Assembly: GCA_023460955.1 (NCBI GenBank)
Contig: JAEWOH010000024.1
Coordinates: 1-64,000 of the forward strand
Direction: 5' to 3'
Length of the DNA stretch: 64,000 nt
From: Bacillota bacterium
GTDB taxonomy: Bacteria > Bacillota > Clostridia > Acetivibrionales > DSM-1351
Shown piece after piece: positions 36,816 to 45,401 of this stretch. The notes under the pieces were generated by a model. That model was not told the origin of the DNA. It did no database searches and worked only from the letters and a program-made list of their open reading frames with translations. The translations under genes and the position numbers were made by a program. Each line of letters opens with the position of its first letter. Within the stretch, counting starts at the first letter, position 1.

Positions 36816-36988
36816 AAGCGATTGCATTAGTGTAAGATATGATGCATTTGAGTAAGGCTGTAAGGTAAGGGGAGACGACCCCCCTGAAATAAACTCATTG
36901 AAATTGCGTTACAGTATCATCTTACTGCTAAAACAAATCATGTACAAGGAAACATATCAATAGTAAGTAGGAAGGAACAAAAAATAGA
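36816..36988. other. Non-coding spacer after the HEPN gene
   Basis: No convincing gene. The sequence contains short dyads such as GGGGAGACGACCCCCC-like G/C runs around 36,875-36,892 and then merges into the repeat box at 36,989. It is the start of an approximately 860-base stretch without an intact gene (36,816-37,677). Confidence 0.5.
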
Positions 36989-37054
36989 TGCACCCCCTTA
37001 TACAATTTGCACCCCCTCGAGAATCAACAACCGAGGAATAATTAAATTGTATCA
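36989..37054. repeat. Second repeat box related in layout to 23,272-23,353
   Basis: TGCACCCCC occurs at 36,989 and again at 37,008 (19-base spacing), with TATACAATTT (36,999-37,008) between them. An inverted AAATTGTATCA lies at 37,044-37,054. The box at 23,272 has the same TATACAATTT ... AAATTGTATCA frame (60 against 56 bases end to end) and the same spacing of direct repeats, but a different repeat core (TTTAGCG). This looks like the end of a related but distinct mobile element. Confidence 0.5.
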
Positions 37055-37081
37055 ATCTCGTGTATCTTAGACACAATTTGT

Positions 37082-37114
37082 CTGAAAAACCCTTGTAAAT
37101 CAAGGGTTTTTCAG
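37082..37114. terminator. Hairpin, possible terminator
   Basis: Perfect 14-bp stem CTGAAAAACCCTTG / CAAGGGTTTTTCAG with a 5-base loop. T-run character is within the stem rather than after it, so it may also be a mobile-element structure. Confidence 0.5.
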
Positions 37115-37127
37115 CATTTAAAGAGAG

Positions 37128-37175
37128 AAAAAGCCGCTAAATTTGAATAGATAATTTCAAATTTAGCGGCTTTTT
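37128..37175. terminator. 19-bp perfect hairpin, bidirectional terminator-like
   Basis: AAAAAGCCGCTAAATTTGA (37,128-37,146) pairs without mismatch with TCAAATTTAGCGGCTTTTT (37,157-37,175) around a 10-base loop. A-tract before and T-tract after make it a terminator in both directions. It sits just beyond the 3' end of the transposase remnant. Its stem contains the same AATTTAGCGG core as the repeat box at 23,272. Confidence 0.75.
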
Positions 37176-37208
37176 GTACTTTTGTAGAGAAATTATGGGG
37201 ATTATCTC

Positions 37209-37500
37209 CTACATTGCTTCAATTAATCTCTTTACTCCAACTATATTTATTGCTCTTTTCATATTATAGGCAAGGAAACTAAGCCCAAGTGTCTCCTTGT
37301 TTTTGTTATTAGCATATATACATATTGCACAATTATTACAAAAGCAGACACTTTGATCGGCTGTGGACTTTTCTTTGCCTTTGCATAAAAGATAATGAGC
37401 GCCATGACACTACTTGACTGTCCCAAAGGAATACTCCGAAAGACACACATCCGCTCTTTTATCTTTGGAATATCTTCCTTTATCCTGAGGACGACTTTTT
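37209..37500 (-). pseudogene. IS1182-family transposase remnant (C-terminus)
   Basis: On the minus strand the stop is at 37,209-37,211. Reading back, the frame gives LGLSFLAYNMKRAINIVG and VKRLIEAM, the characteristic C-terminus of IS1182-type DDE transposases. Further upstream in the same strand EYSFGTVK, an internal stop, and CHGAHYLLCKGKEKSTAD are recognisable as the preceding conserved segment, followed by an unrelated or scrambled stretch. The rest of the element is missing. It is clearly inactive. Confidence 0.75.
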
Positions 37501-37677
37501 TCGCAGGTGCATAATCTTTCGGTTAAATGTTTCAGGAGAATAAGTAAAATAAAGTATATAGTCTTTAATTCTAAGGACTTTTGTTTGCATAAAAATTTAC
37601 AATGTTGACTTAATTTTTGTTAAGAAATAAAATAGTTGGTAAATGTACCTATAAATTCGAGGTGAATGGTAAATCAT

Positions 37678-38061
37678 ATGAATACAAATAGAGCTAAACT
37701 TGATAGTCAAATAAATATCAGTGTCCTAAAGGAAGAAGTCAAAAAATTTTGTGAGTTGAGGGACTGGGATCAATTTCACAACCCGAAAGATCTAGCAGTT
37801 GCAATAATTACAGAATCTTCGGAATTATTGGAGTTGTTCAGATTTAAAACGAATTCCGAATGTGAAGAAATGCTAAGAGATGAGAAAAAGAGACAAAACA
37901 TTGCTGATGAGCTATCAGATACCTTATACTTTCTGTTAAGATTTGCACAAAAGTATGATATTGACCTGACGAGTGAATTTCTTAGAAAAATGGATTCTAA
38001 TGAGGTAAAATACCCTGTTGAGAAATTTCGAGGCTCAAACAAGAAGTATTCGGAGGTCTGA
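37678..38061 (+). CDS. MazG-like nucleotide pyrophosphohydrolase
   Basis: About 127 residues of all-alpha NTP pyrophosphohydrolase fold. The RDWDQFHNPKDLAVAIITES segment, EEMLRDEKKR and ADELSDTLYFLLRFA supply the E-x2-E...E-x2-D type acidic motif that binds magnesium and removes pyrophosphate from (d)NTPs. ATG 37678 gives MNTNRAKLDS; an ATG at 37666 is too close to GAGGTG (37,659-37,664). It precedes the 38,065 gene by 3 bases, so they are one operon. Depleting or sanitising nucleotides during infection is a plausible role. Confidence 0.85.
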   Translation: MNTNRAKLDSQINISVLKEEVKKFCELRDWDQFHNPKDLAVAIITESSELLELFRFKTNSECEEMLRDEKKRQNIADELSDTLYFLLRFAQKYDIDLTSEFLRKMDSNEVKYPVEKFRGSNKKYSEV

Positions 38062-38064
38062 TAA

Positions 38065-40473
38065 ATGAGGCTATACTCGGGAACGACAGTACAATTTGTT
38101 AATGATAATATTCAAAATCAAATATCAGAAAAGCTTAGAAGAAGTTTTTATGATTATTATGGTTTTAACCCAAGTATGGGTGAAATACATTCATGGCAGA
38201 ATTCATTAAAAGCATTTTCTCAAACTGTGCAGTACTCTGGCCTTAATGATCATGGGATTATATTGGAATACCAGCTTCCGATGACTTCAAAGAGACTTGA
38301 CTGCCTTATCTCGGGAAGAAATGAAAAAAACGAAGATAATGCCGTAATTGTAGAGCTAAAGCAATGGGAAAGATGTGAGCCCTCAGATGCTCAAAATGAA
38401 GTGTGTACGTGGATAAATGGCGCATACAGGGACATTTTACATCCATCTGTACAGGTTGGACAATACAGACTTTATTTAGAAGATACCCACACTGCTTTTT
38501 ATGACGGAGCAAATCCAGTACAGCTGCATTCATGTGCATACCTTCATAATTACCACTATGATAATAGCGATGCAATATTTGACTCAAAGTTTAAGAATAT
38601 AATAAGTGAGAACCCTGTATTTACCGCTGATGACGTAGACAATCTAAAAAATTATCTTAACACAAATCTTAGCAGAGGAAATGGTCTTGAGGTACTGAAA
38701 AAGATAGAACAGAGCAAATACCGTGCAAGTAAGAAGCTTATGGACCACGTTGGTAATATTATAAAAGGCCACTCAGGGTACATTTTATTAGATGAGCAAA
38801 AAGTCGTATATGATAGGGTTCTCGCAGAGGCTACACGTGGTTTTCATGACAAACAAAAAGCAGTAGTACTCGTTAAGGGGGGACCTGGCACTGGAAAATC
38901 GGTTGTAGCAATAAATTTGATGGCAGACCTGCTCCTGAAGGGGTATAATGCTCATTACGCAACTGGTTCGCGTGCATTTACTGAAACGCTTAGAGAAGTA
39001 ATTGGGAGACGCGGAGCTGTTCAATTCAAGTATTTTAATAGTTATATGCAGGCAGATAACAACGAAGTAGATGTTATTATTTGCGATGAGGCTCATCGAA
39101 TAAGAAAGACAAGTAACAATAGATTTACCCCAGCATCAAAAAAGTCAGATTTAGCTCAAATCCATGAAATTATCAGAGCAGCGAAGGTTAGCGTATTTTT
39201 TATTGATGATCGACAAGTAGTTCGTCCGGACGAGATCGGTTCTGTAGACTATATAAAAGAAAGTGCTGCTATAAATAAATGTAAAATAATTGAGTTTGAA
39301 GAGTTAGAGACACAATTTAGATGCAATGGCTCTGATGGCTTCATAAATTGGATTAATAATACACTAGGCATAAAAAGAACTGCTAATGCAATATGGAATC
39401 AGAATGAAGAAACCTTTGATTTTAAAATATTTAACTCTCCAGAAAGTTTGGAAAAAGCTATTATTGAAAAAACCAAGCAAGGCTATAATGCAAGGTTGAC
39501 TGCAGGCTTTTGCTGGAAATGGTCTGAAGCAAAAAATGATGGAACACTGGTTAATGATGTAGTAATTGGTGGTTTTTCTCGTCCATGGAATGCAAAGCCT
39601 GAAGCGAAAAAATTAGCGCCTAATATACCAAAGGCTACTTTGTGGGCACATGATCCAAATGGCCTGAATCAGATTGGCTGTGTATATACAGCGCAGGGGT
39701 TTGAGTTTGACTATGTTGGTGTAATCATCGGAGAAGATCTGGTTTACAATCTTGATAAACAGGGATGGTTTGGTGATAAGAATAAATCTGCTGACAACAC
39801 AGTTAAAAGATCAAAAGAGAATTTTATTGATCTCGTAAAAAATACATATAGAGTGCTTATGAGTAGGGGCATGAAAGGCTGTTATGTGTACTTTATGGAT
39901 AAAAGTACAGAATTGTACTTTAAGTCTAGGATGGAAAAATGCATTCAAAAGGATGAGTCCTCTCATAGTGAACTAGAGCTAGATAAAGAACTCCACTGTA
40001 TTCTGGATGAAATAAATGATAACAGTAAGTTTAAAGATTTTCTTCCTGTTTATTCACTAAAAGCAGTTGCTACAAATTTTACTAGGGAAGATTATGTAGA
40101 ACAGGTTGGCTGGATGAAAGTTAATCAGCATATAAATTTAGGAACTGATATGTTTATAGCTCAGGTGGTTGGAAAGTCTATGGAGCCTACAATAAAAGAC
40201 GGAGAATTTTGCATATTCCGGTATGAACAGGGAGGCTCAAGAAATGGCAAAATAGTACTTGTTGAATCCCGGCATGTATCTGATCCTGAATCGTTTCAAA
40301 GTTATACAATAAAGAGGTACCGAAGTAAAAAAGCTTATCAACCAGATGGTACGTGGATGCATGAGAAAATAATTCTGTCACCGGATAACATCGATTTCGA
40401 GGATATAGTTCTTGAAAATATATTTGAAGATGATTTTAAAGTAGTTGCAGAATTTGTAAGTGCACTAGAATAA
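38065..40473 (+). CDS. Nuclease-DUF2075 helicase-S24 peptidase fusion protein
   Basis: An 802-residue three-part protein. Residues about 60-130 contain a PD-(D/E)xK nuclease-like motif (RLDCLISG with Asp79, IVELKQWE with Glu97 and Lys99). Residues about 240-640 are a DUF2075-type superfamily 1 helicase: Walker A GGPGTGKS (272-279), Walker B ICDEAHR (DEAH 341-344), DDRQVVRP, and late VYTAQGFEFDYVGV and YRVLMSRGMKG. Residues about 690-802 are a LexA/S24-like peptidase with GKSMEPTIKDGE (Ser705) and YTIKRYR (Lys750) as the dyad. The operonic MazG-like partner suggests a two-gene defence module whose S24 domain could sense damage. Confidence 0.87.
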   Translation: MRLYSGTTVQFVNDNIQNQISEKLRRSFYDYYGFNPSMGEIHSWQNSLKAFSQTVQYSGLNDHGIILEYQLPMTSKRLDCLISGRNEKNEDNAVIVELKQWERCEPSDAQNEVCTWINGAYRDILHPSVQVGQYRLYLEDTHTAFYDGANPVQLHSCAYLHNYHYDNSDAIFDSKFKNIISENPVFTADDVDNLKNYLNTNLSRGNGLEVLKKIEQSKYRASKKLMDHVGNIIKGHSGYILLDEQKVVYDRVLAEATRGFHDKQKAVVLVKGGPGTGKSVVAINLMADLLLKGYNAHYATGSRAFTETLREVIGRRGAVQFKYFNSYMQADNNEVDVIICDEAHRIRKTSNNRFTPASKKSDLAQIHEIIRAAKVSVFFIDDRQVVRPDEIGSVDYIKESAAINKCKIIEFEELETQFRCNGSDGFINWINNTLGIKRTANAIWNQNEETFDFKIFNSPESLEKAIIEKTKQGYNARLTAGFCWKWSEAKNDGTLVNDVVIGGFSRPWNAKPEAKKLAPNIPKATLWAHDPNGLNQIGCVYTAQGFEFDYVGVIIGEDLVYNLDKQGWFGDKNKSADNTVKRSKENFIDLVKNTYRVLMSRGMKGCYVYFMDKSTELYFKSRMEKCIQKDESSHSELELDKELHCILDEINDNSKFKDFLPVYSLKAVATNFTREDYVEQVGWMKVNQHINLGTDMFIAQVVGKSMEPTIKDGEFCIFRYEQGGSRNGKIVLVESRHVSDPESFQSYTIKRYRSKKAYQPDGTWMHEKIILSPDNIDFEDIVLENIFEDDFKVVAEFVSALE

Positions 40474-40554
40474 AGGTCCCAACCAGTTATAATTACCCCT
40501 TTATAATTAAAAAGAGTTAACAAATTCAATAAGTTCTATAGTAGGAGCACGCAA

Positions 40555-41325
40555 ATGATTAATATAAAAAACACACCAAACCTCACCGGAGTTACCATCA
40601 GTGGAGATTACAACGATCTTTACAAACTTGTTGAAGCATTCCATGATATCACCATAAATGAATATTCCGAAAAACATCAACGCTACATTGATATTTCTAC
40701 CCGTGTACTCGGGCTTTGCTTTGATATCAGACATGCCTACCAGGGAGATAGGGAGATAGAACTTGTCGATAATAACATGACAGAAGATAAAATGAAGTGG
40801 CATTCCATCATTACACCTAAGAAAAATGTTTATTACAGCTGCAATTATCTTTACCCGGAAATGTTTTTCGTCATGCTTGCGTTGAATGCGCTTGTGGAGC
40901 TCAGGATCACAGACCTGACAAAGGTAAAATACATATATGGAGAAGCCATAGATAAAAAGGTTATTTGGGATGAAACAATTGCAATTATCCGGTTTTTTCA
41001 GTCTGAATTTGTGAAATGTGTCAAAGGTACATTTACAGAGGGTACCTTTACCAGATGGATGAACGTAATGAACAGAGACTATATAAGTATTGAGGATATT
41101 GCCGGTCAGTTTGTTGATTTGCTGAATATCAAATATATAGATATGACTAAAGAAAAGCGCCTAAAGAGCCTATCATCGATTTCCAAGAGAATAGCAGAAT
41201 TTAAATATGACAATGACCACAAGGAAATAAAAGAAGTTGTCACTGAGGCAGCAAGAGAGTATCGGTCCGAGCCGGGAGCAATTAAGCTACAGGGGATTAT
41301 GTATCCTGAAGATTTTAAATGGTGA
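40555..41325 (+). CDS. DUF6904-like protein of unknown function
   Basis: A 256-residue soluble protein beginning MINIKNTPNLTGVTISGDYN, an opening I associate with the DUF6904 family of Firmicutes. The rest is alpha/beta with a CFDIRHAYQGDRE segment and a helical C-terminus. There are no recognisable catalytic motifs, signal peptide or membrane segments. RBS AGGAG precedes the ATG. It is separated from the helicase gene by 81 bases and lies at the right edge of the defence island. Function cannot be inferred. Confidence 0.6.
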   Translation: MINIKNTPNLTGVTISGDYNDLYKLVEAFHDITINEYSEKHQRYIDISTRVLGLCFDIRHAYQGDREIELVDNNMTEDKMKWHSIITPKKNVYYSCNYLYPEMFFVMLALNALVELRITDLTKVKYIYGEAIDKKVIWDETIAIIRFFQSEFVKCVKGTFTEGTFTRWMNVMNRDYISIEDIAGQFVDLLNIKYIDMTKEKRLKSLSSISKRIAEFKYDNDHKEIKEVVTEAAREYRSEPGAIKLQGIMYPEDFKW

Positions 41326-41611
41326 TGATTACTGTATTATATCAGCAACAACGTTGGCCTTTAAGAGCGCAATGGTTTCCAAAGCTGGAGGAACAATGGT
41401 CTATTTGTCAGTATAACAGCATAAATCCTAATTTTAGCTTAATATACGGGATTCAGGGAGAATAAGGATTTATATTTTATATATCTTCAATTACCTGTCA
41501 AAGATCTCCTCAACATACCCGCTATAAGCAGTGCCATTTGTTCATGATTGGCCGGTCTCATAATATGAAGAAAAGCAGTCATAATACTTCCTGCGGTCTG
41601 CAAAATTAATC
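41326..41611. other. Stretch with small decayed coding fragments
   Basis: Around 41,345-41,418 (+) one frame reads TTLAFKSAMVSKAGGTMVYL before a stop, resembling the end of a dehydrogenase-type Rossmann domain. On the minus strand around 41,490-41,580 a frame reads HIMRPANHEQMALLIAGMLR to a stop, resembling a protein C-terminus. Both are too short to assign. The stretch looks like a graveyard at the island boundary. Confidence 0.35.
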
Positions 41612-42376
41612 TTGATAAAATCTACCGAACTGAAGTTGTTGTGTGTATACTGCAGCGAAAATGCTAAAGGCACTTTAACAATTTTCTCGGACGGTAAGGT
41701 TTCGCAGAGCAGTAAAATTGCAGGTGAATCAAAGGATAATGTTACAAAGATATTATCCTTTAAGCTGCAGAGTGGCGCAAAGGAGTTGAAAATCCTTTGG
41801 GAGGATGATGATAAAAATACCAACGATGTTATTCAATTGGAAAGTATTGCGGTCATATCTCCCGAAAAGACTGCGAAAGGAACGCCATATGTCAGTTCTC
41901 CCTGGATTGGTAGTCTGCAGTCAGTCCGTAAAATGATTAATCAGAAAATTACAGTTATATCGTGCGATTATACAGGTAATAACTATGGTGTATTCTCTCC
42001 GGAGCAGACTACAAATCCAACCATCAATATCTCGGAAGACGGCAGCTATACTTCAAAAAGTGAAAGCGGGTTCCAATACATTTATGATAAGCAATACTTC
42101 CGTGATTATCTGAAGCCATGGGTGGATTTTTCCAAAGCAACAGGGGTGAAATTTGCTGTGCTTGAGTGGGGGCCCTATGCAATAGATACCATTCCTGCAC
42201 AGTCGTCTTATGATTATACGAAGGATGCGGCGGGTGCACTGGCAGAGTATAAACTGCCCTGGTGCTATTGGCCAAAATTTCTGGACACTGGCAGGTTAGA
42301 TATAGACTATGAAATTTATGGGAAGCATAAGCTTGACCAAGGGTTAATAAATGCATTGGGAGCATACCTTAAATAG
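41612..42376 (+). pseudogene. C-terminal fragment of a secreted glycoside hydrolase (GH5-like)
   Basis: 254 codons from an ATG without RBS or signal peptide. Residues about 1-90 look like a beta-sandwich module; residues about 150-254 resemble the last strands of a GH5/GH-A (beta/alpha)8 barrel: FRDYLKPWVDFSKATGVKFA, then VLEWGPYAID, where the Glu would be the nucleophile, and AALAEYKLPWCYW-like. The N-terminal half of the barrel and secretion signal are missing, so I treat it as a 5'-truncated gene. It hints at a plant-polysaccharide-degrading host. Confidence 0.5.
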
Positions 42377-42428
42377 CAAAATAGCAGCAAAACAATAAAT
42401 AGCTTTAAAACAATCAAAAAAATATTGT

Positions 42429-42457
42429 TTGATATTAGTTGAAAAATCTGTTATTCT
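42429..42457 (+). promoter_or_regulatory. Promoter of the ABC-F gene
   Basis: TTGATA (42,429-42,434), 17-base spacer, TATTCT (42,452-42,457). It gives a leader of about 115 bases before the ATG at 42,580. Confidence 0.6.
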
Positions 42458-42535
42458 GTCAAAGTTAAACTTAACATAAAAATCAATTTTGCTAACTACA
42501 TATTATTCAATTGCAAATAGGGAAGATTATATAGA

Positions 42536-42562
42536 AAGAGCTTATTTATAGGCTCTTCTTTG
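42536..42562 (+). promoter_or_regulatory. Attenuator-like hairpin in the ABC-F leader
   Basis: AAGAGC (42,536-42,541) pairs with GCTCTT (42,552-42,557), and the hairpin is followed by CTTTGTTT, just ahead of the RBS GAAAGG. Inducible ABC-F resistance genes are often controlled by ribosome-mediated attenuation in such leaders. The stem is short, so this is tentative. Confidence 0.4.
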
Positions 42563-42579
42563 TTTAGAAAGGTAATACT

Positions 42580-44325
42580 ATGATAAGAGTTGAAAATTTA
42601 TCCTACTCATTTCCGCAAAAAGATTTATACAATAATATTTCTTTCACATTAGAAGCTGGTCAGCATTGCGCTTTTATTGGAACAAGCGGCAGCGGAAAAA
42701 GTACATTGATAGATATGCTGATGAATCCGGATAGATATATGTTTGATGGTACGATAGAGAAGGATCCGACTTGTAGGATCGGGTATGTAAGTCAGTTTTC
42801 ACATCTAGACAAAAATAAAGAAAATACCGTTTTCGAATATTTATTAGAACAATATAATAAGATACAGAATGAAATAACATCTATCTGTACTGAAATGGAA
42901 ACAGCTTCGGATATCGATCCGTTACTTGAAAAATATCAACTGGCCTTAGACTCATTTGATTCAATTGGTGGGGATGATTTTGAAAGCAATGTAAATAAGA
43001 AACTAAATCTTGCAAACCTAGCCAAGCTTAAAAATCTTAAGGTATCTGAACTTAGTGGCGGGGAATTTAAACTTATTCAAGTGATCAGGGAAATGCTTAG
43101 CAGTCCGGAGCTAATGATAATGGACGAACCGGAGGTGTTCTTAGATTTCGAGAATCTGAATTCGCTTACAAATCTGATTAATTCTCATAAAGGAATAATG
43201 CTGGTTATTACACACAATAGGTATTTATTTAACCACTGTTTCAACAAAATTATTCACCTTGAAAACATGGAACTCCAAGAGTTTAATGGAAGCTATATCG
43301 ATTATAACTTCTCATTACTTCAATCTAAAATTGAGTTACAAGAAATTACTGCTGCCGAGAATGAAGAAATAGAGAGAAATGAGAGCGTAGTTATTAATCT
43401 TAGAAAAATAGCAACTTTTAATGCCGATGCCTCCAGGGGCAAAGCTCTAAAAGCAAGAGTTAAATATCTGGAGAGATTAGAGGCACGTAAAATTAAAGCG
43501 CCGTTTGTAGACATTAAGCAACCTAAGATCAGTTTTGATATTGAGAATGAAATAGAGGACGATATCATTTTAAAAGTCAATAATTACAGCATTTCCTTTG
43601 ATGAGTTGCTTTTAGATAAAGTTAACTTTGAGATAAAATCTACTGATAAAGTAGCCCTTGTTGGTTCAAACGGTACTGGAAAAACGACTTTGCTCCGAGA
43701 AATCTTTAATAATAATAATGATTCAATTAAAATAAACGATAATGCTAAGGTGGCTTATATATCTCAGCATCAGGGCGAGATGCTGAATGAATCTAATACG
43801 ATATTTGAAGAATTCTTCGACGCAGGATTTAAAACCTATGATGAGATTAGAGCCTATCTTGCAGACTATGGTTTTGAAGGAGAGATTGTTAATCAAAAGA
43901 TAGGAGCTTTGTCTGGGGGAGAAAAAAACATGCTTCAATTGGCCAAAGTTTCTTCCAGGAAAGCAAACATATTGCTTCTTGATGAACCGACAAGTCATTT
44001 AGACACATATTCACAAATAGCATTGGAAAAAGCCGTTGAAAACTATAAAGGCGCCGTTCTGATGATTTCTCATGATTTTTATACTATAGCAAACTGTATG
44101 GATTATGTTTTAATCATTGAGGATAAGACCATTAGAAAAATTAGCATTAGAAAATTCAGAATGATGATATATGCCAGCCATTTTGATAAGGACTATTTAG
44201 AAATTGAACAAAAGAAAAAAATGCTTGAAACCAAAATAGAATTGGCCTTAAAAGATAATAAATTTGTACGTGCAAATACCTTGTCACTAGAACTGGGAGA
44301 GTTGATAAAGTTGATTAAATCGTAA
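42580..44325 (+). CDS. ABC-F family ATPase, putative ribosomal protection / antibiotic resistance protein
   Basis: A 581-residue cytosolic protein with two ABC domains and no membrane segments. Domain 1 has GTSGSGKST, the signature LSGGEFK and MDEPEVFLD; domain 2 has GSNGTGKTT, LSGGEKN and LLDEPTSHLD. The inter-domain linker (about residues 225-310) is a charged helical hairpin, the arm that reaches the ribosomal P/E site in ABC-F proteins, followed by PFVDIKQPKI. The sequence style is that of the clostridial Vga/Lsa/CplR-like group that protects against lincosamides, pleuromutilins and streptogramin A; specificity cannot be read from sequence alone. Confidence 0.87.
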   Translation: MIRVENLSYSFPQKDLYNNISFTLEAGQHCAFIGTSGSGKSTLIDMLMNPDRYMFDGTIEKDPTCRIGYVSQFSHLDKNKENTVFEYLLEQYNKIQNEITSICTEMETASDIDPLLEKYQLALDSFDSIGGDDFESNVNKKLNLANLAKLKNLKVSELSGGEFKLIQVIREMLSSPELMIMDEPEVFLDFENLNSLTNLINSHKGIMLVITHNRYLFNHCFNKIIHLENMELQEFNGSYIDYNFSLLQSKIELQEITAAENEEIERNESVVINLRKIATFNADASRGKALKARVKYLERLEARKIKAPFVDIKQPKISFDIENEIEDDIILKVNNYSISFDELLLDKVNFEIKSTDKVALVGSNGTGKTTLLREIFNNNNDSIKINDNAKVAYISQHQGEMLNESNTIFEEFFDAGFKTYDEIRAYLADYGFEGEIVNQKIGALSGGEKNMLQLAKVSSRKANILLLDEPTSHLDTYSQIALEKAVENYKGAVLMISHDFYTIANCMDYVLIIEDKTIRKISIRKFRMMIYASHFDKDYLEIEQKKKMLETKIELALKDNKFVRANTLSLELGELIKLIKS

Positions 44326-44327
44326 AA

Positions 44328-44363
44328 ATCATAAACATCATAAACATCATAAACATCATAAAT
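44328..44363. repeat. 9-bp tandem repeat, four copies
   Basis: ATCATAAAC is repeated three times and a fourth copy ends in T (ATCATAAAT), directly after the ABC-F stop codon. Probably replication slippage in the intergenic region. Confidence 0.9.
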
Positions 44364-44370
44364 AACTTAT

Positions 44371-44404
44371 AAACCTCGACCAGATTAATTGATCGAGGTT
44401 TTTG
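44371..44404. terminator. Bidirectional terminator between convergent genes
   Basis: AAACCTCGA (44,371-44,379) pairs with TCGAGGTTT (44,393-44,401), flanked by T-rich sequence on the right. It serves the ABC-F gene and, on the opposite strand, the gene ending at 44,410. Confidence 0.75.
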
Positions 44405-44409
44405 GTATA

Positions 44410-45198
44410 TCAAACAAATAATTCTTTAATGTCCCATTCAGAGCCATAGGATGAGTCGTGAACAATAATACCTTTTTCATCAAGTTTTGCTTTTAATTCA
44501 TCTGACAATTCATAGTTTTTATCGGACTTAGCCTCTTGTCTTAGCTTGATTAGTTCTTTAACTTCTGTAATATCAATATTGTTGAGCTTTATATATTTTT
44601 CTTTCATTTCTAAAATGAATATTTCGGGCTCTTCCAGGAATATACCCAATAAATTTGATACAGTTAATATATTTTTGTATAATTTATTCAGTGTTGTAAG
44701 CTTGTGAAGAGGATTCTCATTAGCATTACTTAGCAAAGCGTTTGCGTACTTAAATACTTGTATTAGTTCAGAAATTGCCAGAGGTGTATTAAAATTGTCA
44801 TTAATGGCTGCAACAAACGACGTTTTAATGCCGTCAACTACTTCAGGTTTGATAATTCTGCCATGAAGAGCTATGCTGTCATTTAACTTGCTATTTGAAT
44901 TTGCAAAGTTCTTAAGCTTGTTTAATGTCTGATAAAAATAGTAAAGTCTCTTTTCTGAATTTTTAAAGTCAACCTCTGTTAGTTCTGCTAACTGAAGGGG
45001 TTTTGCGAGGATACTTAACTTTAATACTTCAGGGTGATATTTCGATAATAATTCTTTTGATTCTAAAATATTGCCCAAGGAAGAGCTTTCTTTTTGAAAA
45101 TCAATAATAGTTCCAGAATATAGTTTATATTCATGACCCTGAATATGTATAGATTTTTGAGCGCTATTACCGGGTTTGTCAAGTTTATTTGAAATCAT
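44410..45198 (-). CDS. Cysteinyl-tRNA synthetase-like protein lacking most of the catalytic domain
   Basis: 262 residues that align with the C-terminal half of CysRS (family length about 465). KESSSLGN stands where KMSKSLGN is expected, followed by ELLSKYHPEVLKLSILA, the anticodon-binding-domain segment AAINDNFNTPLAI and the C-terminal KLRQEAKSDKNYELSDELKA and LDEKGIIVHD. The HIGH motif and zinc-binding part are absent and KMSKS is degenerate, so it cannot charge tRNA. Yet a good RBS (AAGGAGAACT) precedes the ATG, so it is probably expressed. It is convergent with the ABC-F gene. It may bind tRNA-Cys or be a domesticated fragment. Confidence 0.75.
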   Translation of the reverse strand: MISNKLDKPGNSAQKSIHIQGHEYKLYSGTIIDFQKESSSLGNILESKELLSKYHPEVLKLSILAKPLQLAELTEVDFKNSEKRLYYFYQTLNKLKNFANSNSKLNDSIALHGRIIKPEVVDGIKTSFVAAINDNFNTPLAISELIQVFKYANALLSNANENPLHKLTTLNKLYKNILTVSNLLGIFLEEPEIFILEMKEKYIKLNNIDITEVKELIKLRQEAKSDKNYELSDELKAKLDEKGIIVHDSSYGSEWDIKELFV

Positions 45199-45285
45199 TT
45201 AGTTCTCCTTAAAAAAGCATTATTTATTTAGTATAACATAATGAATCACTTTTTAGAGATAACAACTTATTGATTGATGTTAAAT

Positions 45286-45314
45286 TTGATTAAGCTAACA
45301 TAATAATGTAGAAT
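45286..45314 (+). promoter_or_regulatory. Promoter of mnmD
   Basis: TTGATT (45,286-45,291), 17-base spacer, TAGAAT (45,309-45,314); leader about 80 bases to the ATG at 45,402. Confidence 0.55.
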
Positions 45315-45401
45315 TATAGAGAAAAATAACCCGTATCTCTTAAATCATATGGGGACAGTGGAAATACTATATAAACAATATGTAAAAGGAATATATTATT
45401 T

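Noticed and set aside
37128..37175. Hairpin considered as an intact IS end or attC-like site
   Set aside because: Perfect A/T-flanked stem-loop is better explained as a bidirectional terminator next to the transposase remnant.
41542..41823. Minus-strand frame of 93 codons at the start of the hydrolase fragment
   Set aside because: Overlaps the more protein-like + strand frame and lacks an RBS.
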